Shown here piece by piece: positions 49,401 to 59,727 of a stretch of 64,000 nt of DNA. Positions within the stretch are counted from its first letter, which is position 1, and each line of letters starts with the position of its first letter. The notes below the pieces were generated by a model. The model was not told where the DNA came from. It did no database searches and worked only from the letters and a program-made list of their open reading frames with translations. The position numbers were made by a program, and so were the translations under genes. This stretch comes from Membranipora membranacea (lineage: Eukaryota; Bryozoa; Gymnolaemata; Cheilostomatida; Membraniporidae): the NCBI GenBank assembly GCA_914767715.1, contig OU612071.1, forward strand, positions 15,930,948 to 15,994,947, given 5' to 3'.

Positions 49401-52400
49401 CCCAGCTTCTCCATAGCTGATAAATTTGTTCTAAGACCATCCGTTATTAATACCTTCACTTCGATCCCAATATCCCTCAACGCTGAGATGGCCTGTTTTA
49501 TTATTACTGCCAATGTTTCCGCATTTAGTCCTGCTGTGAAATGAAAGCTAACTGGGACCTTCCATTTTTTTTTCAGTCCTACAGCCATGACAACTAGCGC
49601 ATTAGTTGCCATTTTCTCTTTGTCCTGTCCCACTTCCCCCCCTAGCTCAACATGTCCCACAAACTTCTTTTCAGAGGGCACCCATGTTGTGTGTTTTTTT
49701 ATGGACATCTCGTCCACAAGTAGCACACAGTGTTTATAGTTTTCATTGTCTGTTTCCTTTGATTTTTTTAGAGAATCTAGCACATGTGCACACACACCTG
49801 GATTGTCATCGACTGTTGAGAGCCATCTACAAAAAAAGATCATGACAGAACTGAGAAGGTGAGTTGTGATGAGTGTAGAGGTTGTATGGTAAACTGGGCC
49901 CAGACCTACCCTAGTTTACCAAGGTCTAAAAAAGCAAAGGTTTGATAAAAATCCCAACTGTTGAGATGGGTTGCTAATTACTTAGTCATTCCACTTATAA
50001 TCTGGACGATGGTGGATGGGCACATAACCTCTATTGACTCACTGTTGTAATGTTCTAGTGCAGGGTAGCTTGAGTTTGACCGACTTCCTTAAGTAATCGT
50101 ATGCTTTTGGTCCATAGAGGTGCATAGTTAATGCAAAGCGTCTCTGTTCTTGGCTATATTCCTTATTTGTCCGAAATAGTGTCATAGGGAAATCTATAAA
50201 TAAGAAATGATATAACATTGTGAGGCAGGCTGAATAACCATCTATTTAGCGCAATTTAATCTTGATTTTCCTAAAATTAGATTTGGAGTTGCCTGTGGGT
50301 GCAAAAAGAGCTGATAACTCCTAGATGTTCAACAATGTGTGACAGCTATGGCAAACCATGTCAGCTCAGATAGCAGCAGATATAGAAGTGCTGAGGCTGC
50401 ACATACCTTGAAAGTTATCGAGTTCCTCTCTTAAGGTTTCATTCATCTTATGGGCTGCTTCCAGTTCAGCTTTTATAGTTGTTAATTGCTTCTTCATTCT
50501 TTTATTTCTTTTGCTGATGTTGTTGGCTTTACTCCTACTCCGCTTGAGTATTCTTCTAAGATACTCAACATGACCGGTTTCTGTGCGTGGAATTGCATAT
50601 GAGTGGTGGTCGTTGTGTGTCCTGACTTCATCACCCTAGGAAAATATATTCTTGACAAATGATACCAACATCAATTTATTGATATTCAATCAGGTTTAAC
50701 TCTGGTGTGCCTGTAAATAATGCATGAAAGAATATATATATATTTACACAACTGATACTTGTCAGGAATTATTTGAGATTTTTGAGTAGTGGATGATATA
50801 ATTGCCAAGGATACTGCAACTTTCGTAACTACCGACATACTAACCTTTTCTATCCTTGTTTTCTTAACAGGTAATACGCTTGTGAGACTCAGAGTGGATG
50901 TGATCGTGATTGGGGGGTAAACTACTTCGGTTGTGTCATGTATCAAATCTGGAGAGCATGGATGGAGTGTTGGGAGTTCGGGCAACTCATAATCATATCC
51001 TGTCTGTAACAGAACAACAATATAGGTAATAAATAGGATTGGTGTTTCTTAGGTACCGACAAATCCTTACCCAGCTTTGCGATTGACAATATTGTGTCAA
51101 TGTGCTGATCGTGTGCTGTATCATTGAACTCGATGGAGTGATTAATTATTGGGATTGATGCCCTTACCAATGCTGCTGCTGATTTTAGGACCTCAGCAAT
51201 AGTAGTTGCAGTTCCAGGAGACATAGAGGGAGGAGGTAGTACTTCTTTGATAGCAGATGGTACATGTTCTGTTACTGAAACTGGCTCAACCTGCAGGAAA
51301 AAATCTGAGTTGGAATTCGGTAAGTTTGATTTGTTGAGACCTGAATTATTGTTCAATAACCTGGAAGTCTCCATGATACAAATAAGGATGCACAAAAGTT
51401 TACTTTACCTTCACTTTTGAGAAGACAGTCACTGAGGAGAGGGACTCTTCGGAGGCGATCAACAACTCATCCTCAGTCGGCTCGGCCTGCAAGGCAAAAT
51501 TCCAACACAATGATGACAAATTATGTTATGAATTTGTTAGTGGTCTTAATTTTCTAGCAATTTAGACTACCCCAAGATCCAAAATACTAAATCTACTATG
51601 CAATTTGGTAACATTCTGTAGGGGTTTTATATGTGTGTAATATCAGACGCATCGCTGAGATGAAACTTGATATCATTGATAGTTTTAAGCCAAAACTTAC
51701 AATGGTATTATATATGGCAATGCAAGTATCTATACTTCAAGATCAATGATGCAGGTTACACTATTTAAATGCAATGCTTTATTATTTAAGGGCACAATAA
51801 TTCACTTTACCTTCATCTTTGAGAATGCAGTCACTGATGAGGGAATCAACAGCTCAGGCTCAGTGGGCTCGGTCTATGAAAAATAAAACTCTAAGTAAAT
51901 CACATATAAGATTTTATAGCAGTTGTAGAATGTCAATCAAGACAATATTGTCAGTTTACGCTTGGTGACAAACATGTATACAAGCCTAATCTTACAAGTA
52001 GACATCTTAATTTTCATCCAGGATGTTCATCACAACCCGCTATGTTTATCTTTTTATATTTACACGAAAATCTTACCTGACTTAGCAGATCCTGCAGAGT
52101 GGTAGCTGCCTCAGGTGTCGAAGTGTTCTACAATTGGCATTGTAAAACATATGAGTAAGCTTCATGTATGAACAAAAGGTGCATTTGGACATTGGCATTG
52201 GACATGGGTAACAACTGAAATAATTTATAATTTTGAAACGGATTAGGAGTTGCCTCATATGTGTCAAGGGAAGCACAACTCCTGTTTCAAAGAATATGAT
52301 GAAACGAGACCTAATTTGTGATTGCTGTAAATTAGCCAAAAATGTACTATATCTTACATTAATTCCAGGTGGCTCCTGTAACTGTGTCATTGTGGGCAGC

Positions 52401-55398
52401 TCTTCTTTGTCATTGTCACCCTCTAATCCTTCACTCGTCATCTAAAGGTATTTCATTAAATAACTAACACATAATCTACTAGATAATGTCTCTTAGCTTA
52501 CGGAATTTTTGAAAGTCTATAACCAGTGTGTCAGAAAGTAAAGAATGACTTATTACCAACACATAGATACCTATGGAGGTACCATCAGTCATACCACACA
52601 TTTGCAAACTGTTAACTTTGCTCACCGTTCCTAGTAGGTCTGTAAGTGTTGTTGCTCCTTTAGGGGTACTCTGGATGGTATCCTGAAAAAGAAAGATTTC
52701 TGATTTTTGGTCTTGACACATTGTCTTTAAAGAATTTCTCTGTTATGATGTGGCTATTTTGTTTTTCTTAACTCTCATGTGAATGGCAGCTTTGTGCAAA
52801 TTTCAGCAAAGAACATGTACAACTAAGAAATACTAATGTCAGTCAGACTTACAGGAGTCATGTGTGGGGGCTTATTGTAAGCGTGATCCTCTTGATAAGA
52901 CGGTAAAATCTACAAATGAAGGGATTTGGCAAAGGTAAAAATGACCCAACAGGACAAGACTCATTTATGTTAAAGGATGCAAACCATCTCTCAGTTAAAA
53001 GTAAGATATGAAAGTTACTGAGTGAGTCTGTACCCTCAATAGTTTAGCTTTATACTCACAATTGCATATGAACCACTACTTATTTGGTGCGGTATTTCCA
53101 GGAAGTGAAACAAGAATTGCAAGAATTTGCCTATATTTACAGATCGAGGTGGCTAGATACTTACAGGACAGGCAATGGAATGGAGCAAGCTCTTCGCTTC
53201 ATCCAGATAGCTTTCTGTTGGAAAGTGCAGGCTGCACACGGAAGCGGTAGCTAGATCAATGTCTTTTGAACTTATGTTCAAATGTTTCAGCCACCAGAAC
53301 TTGTCAGCTGTAACCCTGTGATAGAGATGACAGTATGAAGAAACAACATGCCTGCTTGAATTCTATTTTGTACTGAATTGAAATTGTATCTAGTTATTTT
53401 TCCTGAGTAAAGAAACGAGCACCAAGTTTAAACTGTTTTAGTTGTCTGATGACATAGTTGGTCTCCTCAGTAACATTACTAAATAAAAGATGTGATGCTT
53501 GAGTGAGTCACCTATATCATCCAGTACACCTAAGCACTCATCTAGTGATGTCAACAAGAAAATTGTTGGCAGCACGTAATAGTGCTACAAAATTGTTTTG
53601 TTGTGTCATACATTATAAACAGATGCTACACTGAATAACTTACACATGGTGAGGTCGGAAGTCTTTATCTTTCCGGTCTTTCCTTACCGCCTTGCAGACA
53701 AGACACCGCTGTCGTTTACCCATGTTACCTAACTCAATGCAATTTATAGAATTAAACCATCTGTCATGGGTTTACCGTATTGAATTGTGAAAAGAGTTGC
53801 CAAGAAAAGGTGGTTTGAGAATCTTGGTGACTCCTAAGTGAGGTAGGTTGCCCTGATTAACCCTTAGCAGGATTTATATGCACGAGATTTTGGCCACAAT
53901 GACAAATTTTGCAATCTAGTATGAAGTATGCATAGCTTATTCAGGAGTTGCGTTTCCCCACACAGGACAACTGGGTGCCCTGCACCATCAAGAATAACTG
54001 CAGAACAAAATCTTAGCATATCTAGACAGATCAGGCTGACACCAGCTTGATATGTGTATCTGTCTTGGTTGCTTAATCAGAAGATATAACTTGGGTAATA
54101 AGCAGATAATTGGCATGAGCTGTTCAGGTGGTTGCAGTAAAAAAATTCTGGATGCTGATTCTTAGGCTAGGATAATTTGGAGTTGCTCTTCCATTGATCC
54201 AAGAGGTTTTAAAACACCGGTCTTTTCAAAGATGGCGGCCCACTTCTGCTTTCAGAACAAAGTCAACCTGTAGAAATGTAACTATCTTATTTTTTATTTG
54301 TCTTTTATTGATTGTTGTAAATTATTTCCCTTCAAATAGTTTGGGATAGATATAAAAAAATATAAACATGAACAAAATGAATAAATGTGCTTAATAAACT
54401 GAGCTGTGGCTTACTCTTTGGCATCTATTACGAGCCAATAACAACACAAACTGTGTCCAGTAAGAAAACAGTAATATTTTTGGAGCTGTGCCAAGTATAG
54501 CAGAAATCTCCACCAGCTGCAAAAAAACACCAATCCATGTATTATATATCAATGACTCAAACTCAGCTAAAAGAGAATACCACATAGCAATTTCCTGTTC
54601 CTGTTATCATTTAGCCTGTGCTCTATAATTATTACAGCAAAGTCTTGGAACCTCCCCTAAACTGAAGTGTTACCCAGCTTAGAGTCAGCAACTACTTTGA
54701 GTTTTGCATCGCGTAATGCACAAAGCTGATGCTGCCCAGCACATTATTTGCTACCCATTAATGCATTGCTGCAAAACCTTGGTTGCCCTTTAAGTCGATC
54801 AAAATCACTTTCACAGCACCTTACCAATTTTCTTCCTCATCGTTTGTTGAGTTGTAGTTAAAGCTTTCCTCTGTTGAGTTTGTCGTATTCTGATTGGTCA
54901 GAGTGCTGATCACCTCGGTATCATAACCAGTCTCGGAATTGGTCACTGTTGTATTATCAACAGCTATATCACCGATACTTCTCTCAATGACTGTGAACGA
55001 GATGTTTGGATCATTGAGTGCACAATCGGGGAGTTAAACTTCCAAAGGAACGGCATATCAATGATAAGAAAATTAAATTATTAAACGACTGTTTGAAATG
55101 TGATAACAAGTGGGTAAAAACAGCTTCCACAAGAGAGGGGGTAGACACTTTTAGTAGTATTAGTAGTATTAGTTGTATAAAAAAAGTGGACAGATAAAAT
55201 TTGAAAATTAAATGTAGAATTATTTTGCTGTTGTTTGCACAATGCCAATGAAAGACCACAACACTGAGTTAAGGTCTCACACTTCCTGAGGTATTTATTT
55301 ATGATATGTTTTTTCTTACCTGTTCTTGATTGAGTCATGCATGTTGTGGCTACCAATATCATTCCAACTGCTACAAGTCTTACTGAATATACCTTCAT
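40450..55398 (-). CDS. NIDO gene C: secreted NIDO-domain protein with CBM14-like C-terminus
   Basis: Nine coding exons: 55398-55320, 54990-54825, 45704-45604, 44987-44860, 44184-43998, 43530-43436, 42418-42305, 41736-41586, 40628-40450. All GT-AG, in phase, 1200 bases, 399 residues. Signal peptide MKVYSVRLVAVGMILVATT. The linker (residues 27-116) is longer than in A because exon 3 has 18 more codons; it is rich in Asn/Thr/Ser with at least four N-glycosylation sites. The NIDO domain follows (GLLYPYGDAEGD, ICTNGVLSLD, LIAPYWADGN, NTFQCVLAVSG). The tail has the same six cysteines as A, with CSPGTTF and NWPWDMTC. The NIDO part is far more conserved between A and C than the linker. Intron 3 contains a 9-kb transposon in the same orientation. 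No lesion seen. Confidence 0.9.
40858..41500. repeat. Short direct and inverted repeats in intron 9 of gene C
   Basis: A stem-loop at 40858-40921 (GGGAGAAATATC against GATATTTCCCCC), and a direct repeat around TTCTTATTTGATTAATTCTA at about 41068 and 41445, each followed by GGGTGAAGTGGGGA, whose reverse complement is near 40917. Looks like decayed small transposons. Confidence 0.55.
44590..44650 (+). repeat. tRNA A-box-like sequence in an intron of gene C
   Basis: GGCTCAGTTGGTTAGATC matches a tRNA D arm, but the rest does not fold as a tRNA and the B box is poor. Possible SINE relic. Confidence 0.3.
46706..53723 (-). CDS. P-element/THAP9-type transposase, 18 coding exons, apparently intact
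   Basis: Exons: 53723-53644, 53315-53165, 52909-52853, 52682-52626, 52441-52358, 52127-52077, 51873-51811, 51486-51409, 51290-51071, 50999-50845, 50635-50407, 50193-50043, 49826-49223, 49049-48861, 48589-48417, 48193-48048, 47836-47608, 47177-46706. All GT-AG, in phase, 3189 bases, 1062 residues. THAP zinc finger: C7, C10, C54, H57 with W35 and the CSLHF block. Residues 78-281: low-complexity modules. Residues about 365-405: coiled coil. Then P-family blocks: YGPKAYDYL, LLVDEMSIKK (D497), NALVVM, LITDG (D588), YKLSQDHLELFF (E820), IGYIAG, LNCTEC with GGLSYP, and a basic Lys/Arg-rich C-terminus. D497, D588 and E820 are the likely catalytic acids of the RNase H fold, by analogy with Drosophila P and human THAP9. 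No stop or frameshift found. Confidence 0.92.
54229..54240. promoter_or_regulatory. YY1-like AAGATGGCGGCC near the transposase promoter
   Basis: About 500 bases upstream of the transposase ATG, inside the element. Matches the animal YY1/initiator-type motif; function inferred from position only. Confidence 0.3.
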
Positions 55399-55437
55399 TT
55401 TCTAAAAATGCCGAAATCCTTTTTTATTTTATATATA

Positions 55438-55439
<2 letters not shown>

Positions 55440-55469
<30 letters not shown>
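55440..55469. repeat. (AT)n microsatellite
   Basis: About 15 AT units immediately upstream of the first coding exon of gene C, inside its first intron. Confidence 0.9.
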
Positions 55470-55477
<8 letters not shown>

Positions 55478-55917
55478 CACAAACTTACAAAAGCAAACAT
55501 TCATGGTTTATTCTCAAAGTTATTTTCTCATTCGGATTTAAATCTGATGGGCACATTGTTTATTACATTTAAAACATTGATGAAGCTGAGCAAATAAAAT
55601 GTTTAAACGTTGTTTTGATTTGAGACAGATATGGAAGGAGTACCTGACCGCTGTTTTGTGATTTGCAATAAATCATGATTTTATCGATAAAACTGTGAAA
55701 ATAATAACCATGACTATGATAAAAATAGAAAAATAGACATACTAGCTGCTTTTTGTGTGTCTATACGAACCCTAATCTAGAACCAAGTAATACGTAAAGC
55801 ATTACCCACTGTTTCTTATAAAATAAAGCTTGTTATGTCATCGCTTCTCAAAGTACCTCGAGTTTGCCTTGCAAGGTAAATACCACTTGGCAACTATTTA
55901 CATCCTCTTTTACTTAC

Positions 55918-56041
55918 CTGAATATGGTGATCTCTGAAGATGTCAGATGAAACAGTGTTTGATTTAAATCCTCAACTAGTTGCTGCTTTTATACCAAAAC
56001 TTCACAACTAAACTTTCGGTCAACTTGTGTGCGCGTGCATT
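55918..56041 (-). promoter_or_regulatory. Gene C promoter, TATA box and 5' UTR exon
   Basis: TATAAA on the minus strand at 55988-55993, then an untranslated exon ending at 55918 with donor GTAAGT; coding resumes in the exon beginning at 55401. The box CGCGTGCATT (plus strand, 56032-56041) is 39 bases from TATA, as in gene A. Confidence 0.8.
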
Positions 56042-56344
56042 GACCATTAATTGGTTCAATTTATCACATAGGTAATCAAATTTTCCCCACGGCACAGGAT
56101 AATCCATGTCTTTCAATGCTGAATGTTAATGTGACTAATAACCTATTTCGTCCTTGATGTTTGAGGTCATTGTGTGCATCAGCCATGCCATTTTGGAGTT
56201 TTTTTTTTTCGGTGTCAAAATACTCGAGGCCAGACTATATATTAATTTAGGCTTTCTGTAGTCTTTAAGGAATCCATTGGTGAAGCTTATTTGTATTTAA
56301 TTAATGTACTAATCATAATGTAACAGACAACAAACTGTTGTCTA

Positions 56345-56610
56345 TCATGAAATGTGTCATGGTCACACAATCAAGATTTCCAACAACTATTATTAGCAAC
56401 TATATTAGCAGCTATTACTATTATTAGCAACTATTATTAGCAACTATTTCCAACAACTATAATTATGTGCCAATGATCGAAATTTAGCAATTAAAGTGAC
56501 AAGGTGATAAGATAAATTGAACTTTAACTATGGAGGTTGAAGCCAGACAAACAGGTCAGTGGAATATTTTGTTCATAAAAGAGCATGTCATGACATTGCA
56601 GTGACATGCC
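56345..56610. repeat. Right arm of the inverted repeat flanking gene C
   Basis: Partner of 39385-39775, upstream of the gene C promoter. It contains a short (TATTAGCAAC)-type tandem stretch at about 56388-56455 that the left arm lacks. Confidence 0.75.
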
Positions 56611-57663
56611 AAAGGCCCGGACAGTCAAACGGAATAAGTGAGTGGCTGTGTAATTAATTTGATCTATTCCTTTGGCAAAAGTTTGTGTCAGTTGTTTACG
56701 TTGTTCATGGTCATTATCGTAGTACCATCACGCTTCTCTCCATGTTATTGCACTCATAACTCCTGAGCTAATTGGTAATTTAGTTTTTTTAATTTCAAAT
56801 AATGTCCATCAAAGCCTCAAGATAAATCATGTAAGGTTTTGAGGATATATGCGCATAGCTTCCTGAGATATAGCCGGATTACTCCTTCCGATTCTGTTCA
56901 CTTGCTTGATGTTATTGCTCCTTGCAGGTCAAACGCTTTTCAACATATGTGATTGAGAAATAAAAAGCTAGTGCAGTAAAAATTGTTGATAAAATCGCTT
57001 ATGTCTAGAACTATTAATGATTGCTTGAAAAACAATTTTAGGTGTACATAGAATACAATAAAGGTGGAAAATAAACTAAATGAGTGATTAATTCAAAATA
57101 CTGATAGCCTGTGATCTAAAACAGTCTCTACGGAGATTGATGCGGTTACCTAGAGACTCAAAACGACTAGATGGTATCCTGTCGAAGGAAAGTAGAGGGT
57201 TAAGTGAGTTGGTCGCCACCATTCTGAGAGATTCGGTTTTCAATCTCACTTTGATAGGACCAGTTGGGGGAGGGGGGCTTTGGACAGCTTCTTGGCGCAT
57301 TTATCGGAATACGAACGACATAAGGATATTTCAGTCTTATGGATGTATTGTCTGTTGTGATTATAGCGTAATTGCTAGCAATTAAGATAACTTAAGAAAT
57401 AAATCTGGATGTAAATGCGCTGTGTTACAGTGCATGCATGTTTTGCTCATTGCCTTGGAATGTTAGCTTGCTTGCTGCAATTTGCTATCAGTTGCATTGT
57501 TCTGACAGTGGGTGGCTTCATTCGTATCGAGTCTTTAGTATAATATGTGGCACTGCTCATCAGTGCGGGTTTGGTTGTTGAGAGGCCACAATGTCATTAC
57601 AAAAATTTTATAATACTGACCCAATTTATGCATGTTCTGTAAACTACATGTTTTTGATTTTAC
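56611..57663. other. No gene seen
   Basis: Two overlapping frames of 70-82 codons at 57088-57385 lie on opposite strands over the same sequence and have no recognised family. Confidence 0.45.
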
Positions 57664-57667
57664 TTAA

Positions 57668-58630
57668 AGTGCAACCAAGGTTTCAAACAACTTCTCATTG
57701 ATGGCCATTGATTAATAGCAGATTGTACCTTCTGCATGGGGAAAAAGACAAAATATTATTCGGATGATTATTCAGCCAGAATTGTTGTGAAACATTTCTT
57801 CCATCAGGTACTCAAACTCAGCTAAAAGAGAATACCACATAGCAGTTTCCTGTTCCTGTTAGTATTTAGCCGTGCTCTATAATTATTATAGCAAAGTCTT
57901 GGAACGTCCCCTAAACTGAAGTGTTACCCAGCTTAGAGTCAGCAACTACCTTTGAGTTTTGCATCGCGTAATGCACAAAGCTGATGCTGCCAAGCACATT
58001 ATTTGCTACCACTGAACTCAATCCTGGAACAGCAGCTCACTCATAGCCTTATAAACAGTAATCACTCAATTTAGGAATACTTACTTGATTTTATGAACTC
58101 CTCAATCCTCTAATAATTTAAGTTTATAGATGTCTATGTGATTTGCTATGTGAAATGCTATGTGATTGGCTGTCCCTAGTAGAGGGTGCCATCTTTACTG
58201 TATGACCACGTGACAGTCACCTGACTAAAACCATTACAACAAGATGCATTCTTCCTGGATATAATGCAGTCTCTAATAAAATATTCATTGATTTTTGGAT
58301 TTGTTTCATTGTGTTTTTTTGTTTTATATTATCAAAACAGGCATAAATAAAAGTTGTTATGTTCAAAATAACAACCAAGTAAAAGAAAAAGACACTAGTT
58401 TATACAAATTGTTGCTCACAGAAAATTGATTTTTTTAATAATCAAACATTGCGCAAACTCCAAAAAGCTACTAGGGACTGAGCTCGATGTCAAATGAAAA
58501 TTGTGAGAATGTCTATTGGAAAATACAGCTCCCTGATTGGAGAATGGTGAGTTGAAAATGCTATTCTAAGAATAGTACAATTCAATGTTTGCTACCCATT
58601 AATGCATTGCTGCGAAACCTTGGTTGCCCT
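57668..58630. mobile_element. Internally deleted relative of the 9-kb P-type transposon
   Basis: Flanked by TTAA (57664-57667 and 58631-58634), ends AGTGCAACC...GGTTGCCCT. The left part aligns with 45793-45920 and the right with 54550-54789; the junction falls at ACTCAAAC, present at both breakpoints, as expected from interrupted gap repair. Non-autonomous. A 577-bp sequence is inserted inside it. Confidence 0.9.
58011..58587. mobile_element. 577-bp nested insertion with 9-bp target duplication
   Basis: TTTGCTACC occurs at 58002-58010 and again at 58588-58596, while the 9-kb relative has it once, so the intervening 577 bp were inserted. Terminal inverted repeats are not obvious. A 9-base duplication is typical of Mutator-like elements, but the class is not settled. 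Confidence 0.75.
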
Positions 58631-58634
58631 TTAA

Positions 58635-59360
58635 CTATAACATAACAATAACTGTATCCTTATTATTTGTTTCACGATCTCATTGGGAAATGCATAGTGA
58701 TAAATTTACCAATAATTATACTGTCATCCACCGTAGGCTAAGCAATGGCCGCCAATATATAATAGAAACATACTCTCTCCTTTTAACGATTAACCAGCCT
58801 GCACCCTGCTGCAACAAAATCAGCTTCATGAATTTCCATGTGCAACATCCATCTGTGAATTGCAATAGCATATTCTAGTGTCATGAAAAGAGAATATTGC
58901 TTGACTTAAGACTTGACTTAGATTAATAACAGCCTTCTTTGTGATGTTGATCTGTGCTGCTTGAATGGGACAATAAGGAGTTAAAACTTTTATGGACAGA
59001 AATCAAAAGTTATATGCCAGTTTATCTTAATTAGCTATAAGGCTAAAATGCCACAGGTGCGTCAATGGTTATTCATTTTTCCAAGCGTTTTCAATTTTTT
59101 TCCTGGAAACACACCTGCGGAAAAATCATTCACCCTTTTTTACTGTAACAGTGTTGTTTGTATTTCAAATTTTTAAAGTTTCACATACAGTTTTTATTCC
59201 TAACAGGTGATCGTTGTAGCACAATACCAGATAACAGACAACTTGAAATGTATTTGCAATTGTCTTCCTCTTTTTTAGAAAATTTTGGCTTGGCTCACGG
59301 ACTCATATGATGAAAATCTTGAAAAGGAAGCATTTACAGATTTCTGAAAATCATGCTCGT
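58635..59360. other. No gene seen
   Basis: AT-rich sequence with one 84-codon frame (58624-58878) that overlaps the transposon end and has no recognised family. Confidence 0.4.
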
Positions 59361-59367
59361 TCCCGTC

Positions 59368-59727
59368 CATCTTTAGAACTTGTCCGTCCATATCCGTCCG
59401 TTGGGCAACATTGGGAGATTGTCAATGCCCATTTTTTACAAGACTGCAGATACTTCTCGGCCTATTGGCTAAGATCAAAGTGTCACTGCCAATGGCCGAT
59501 TAGTGCCAGTTCAGTTTTGGCAGCTTGCTGCACACTTATGATTAGGAGGTCCTCTATGGCCTCACCTCCAGGATGCATTCTAGTTTTTCTAGAATGTATC
59601 ACATTCTCAGTATGAGGATTAGGGCACCTTGCGTCCCTCTTTAGGGGCAACCCAATCTTCTGCGAACAGCATTGCCCATTTTTGTCCATCTTTTATGTTT
59701 GTGCGTCCATATCCGCCCATCAGGTAA
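59368..59727. repeat. TGTCCGTCCA-type minisatellite, left part
   Basis: Scattered TGTCCGTCCA and CGTCCATAT words at 59375-59405 and 59680-59722. The same array resumes right of the LTR element at about 61765. Confidence 0.6.

Larger units (their letters stand above)
45793..54789 (-). mobile_element. 9.0-kb autonomous P-type transposon flanked by TTAA, in intron 3 of gene C
   Basis: Perfect 16-base terminal inverted repeats, AGGGCAACCAAGGTTT at 45793-45808 and its reverse complement ending at 54789. TTAA lies directly outside each end (45789-45792, 54790-54793). If one TTAA is removed with the element, the remaining intron of about 120 bases aligns with intron 3 of A and B, and B has TTAA at the matching point (31783-31786). 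So TTAA is the target duplication. It encloses one complete transposase gene on the same strand as gene C. The right end is 35 bases from the exon 3 donor. A deleted relative lies at 57668. Confidence 0.93.

Noticed and set aside
49323-49845. Plus-strand frames of 73 and 79 codons
   Set aside because: Antisense to the main catalytic exon of the transposase, which is clearly the real reading frame.
45781-54801. 8-bp target duplication for the P-type transposon
   Set aside because: Flanks outside the terminal repeat (TGAGGTGT left, GTCGATCA right) do not match; only TTAA is shared, and the unoccupied paralogous site supports it.
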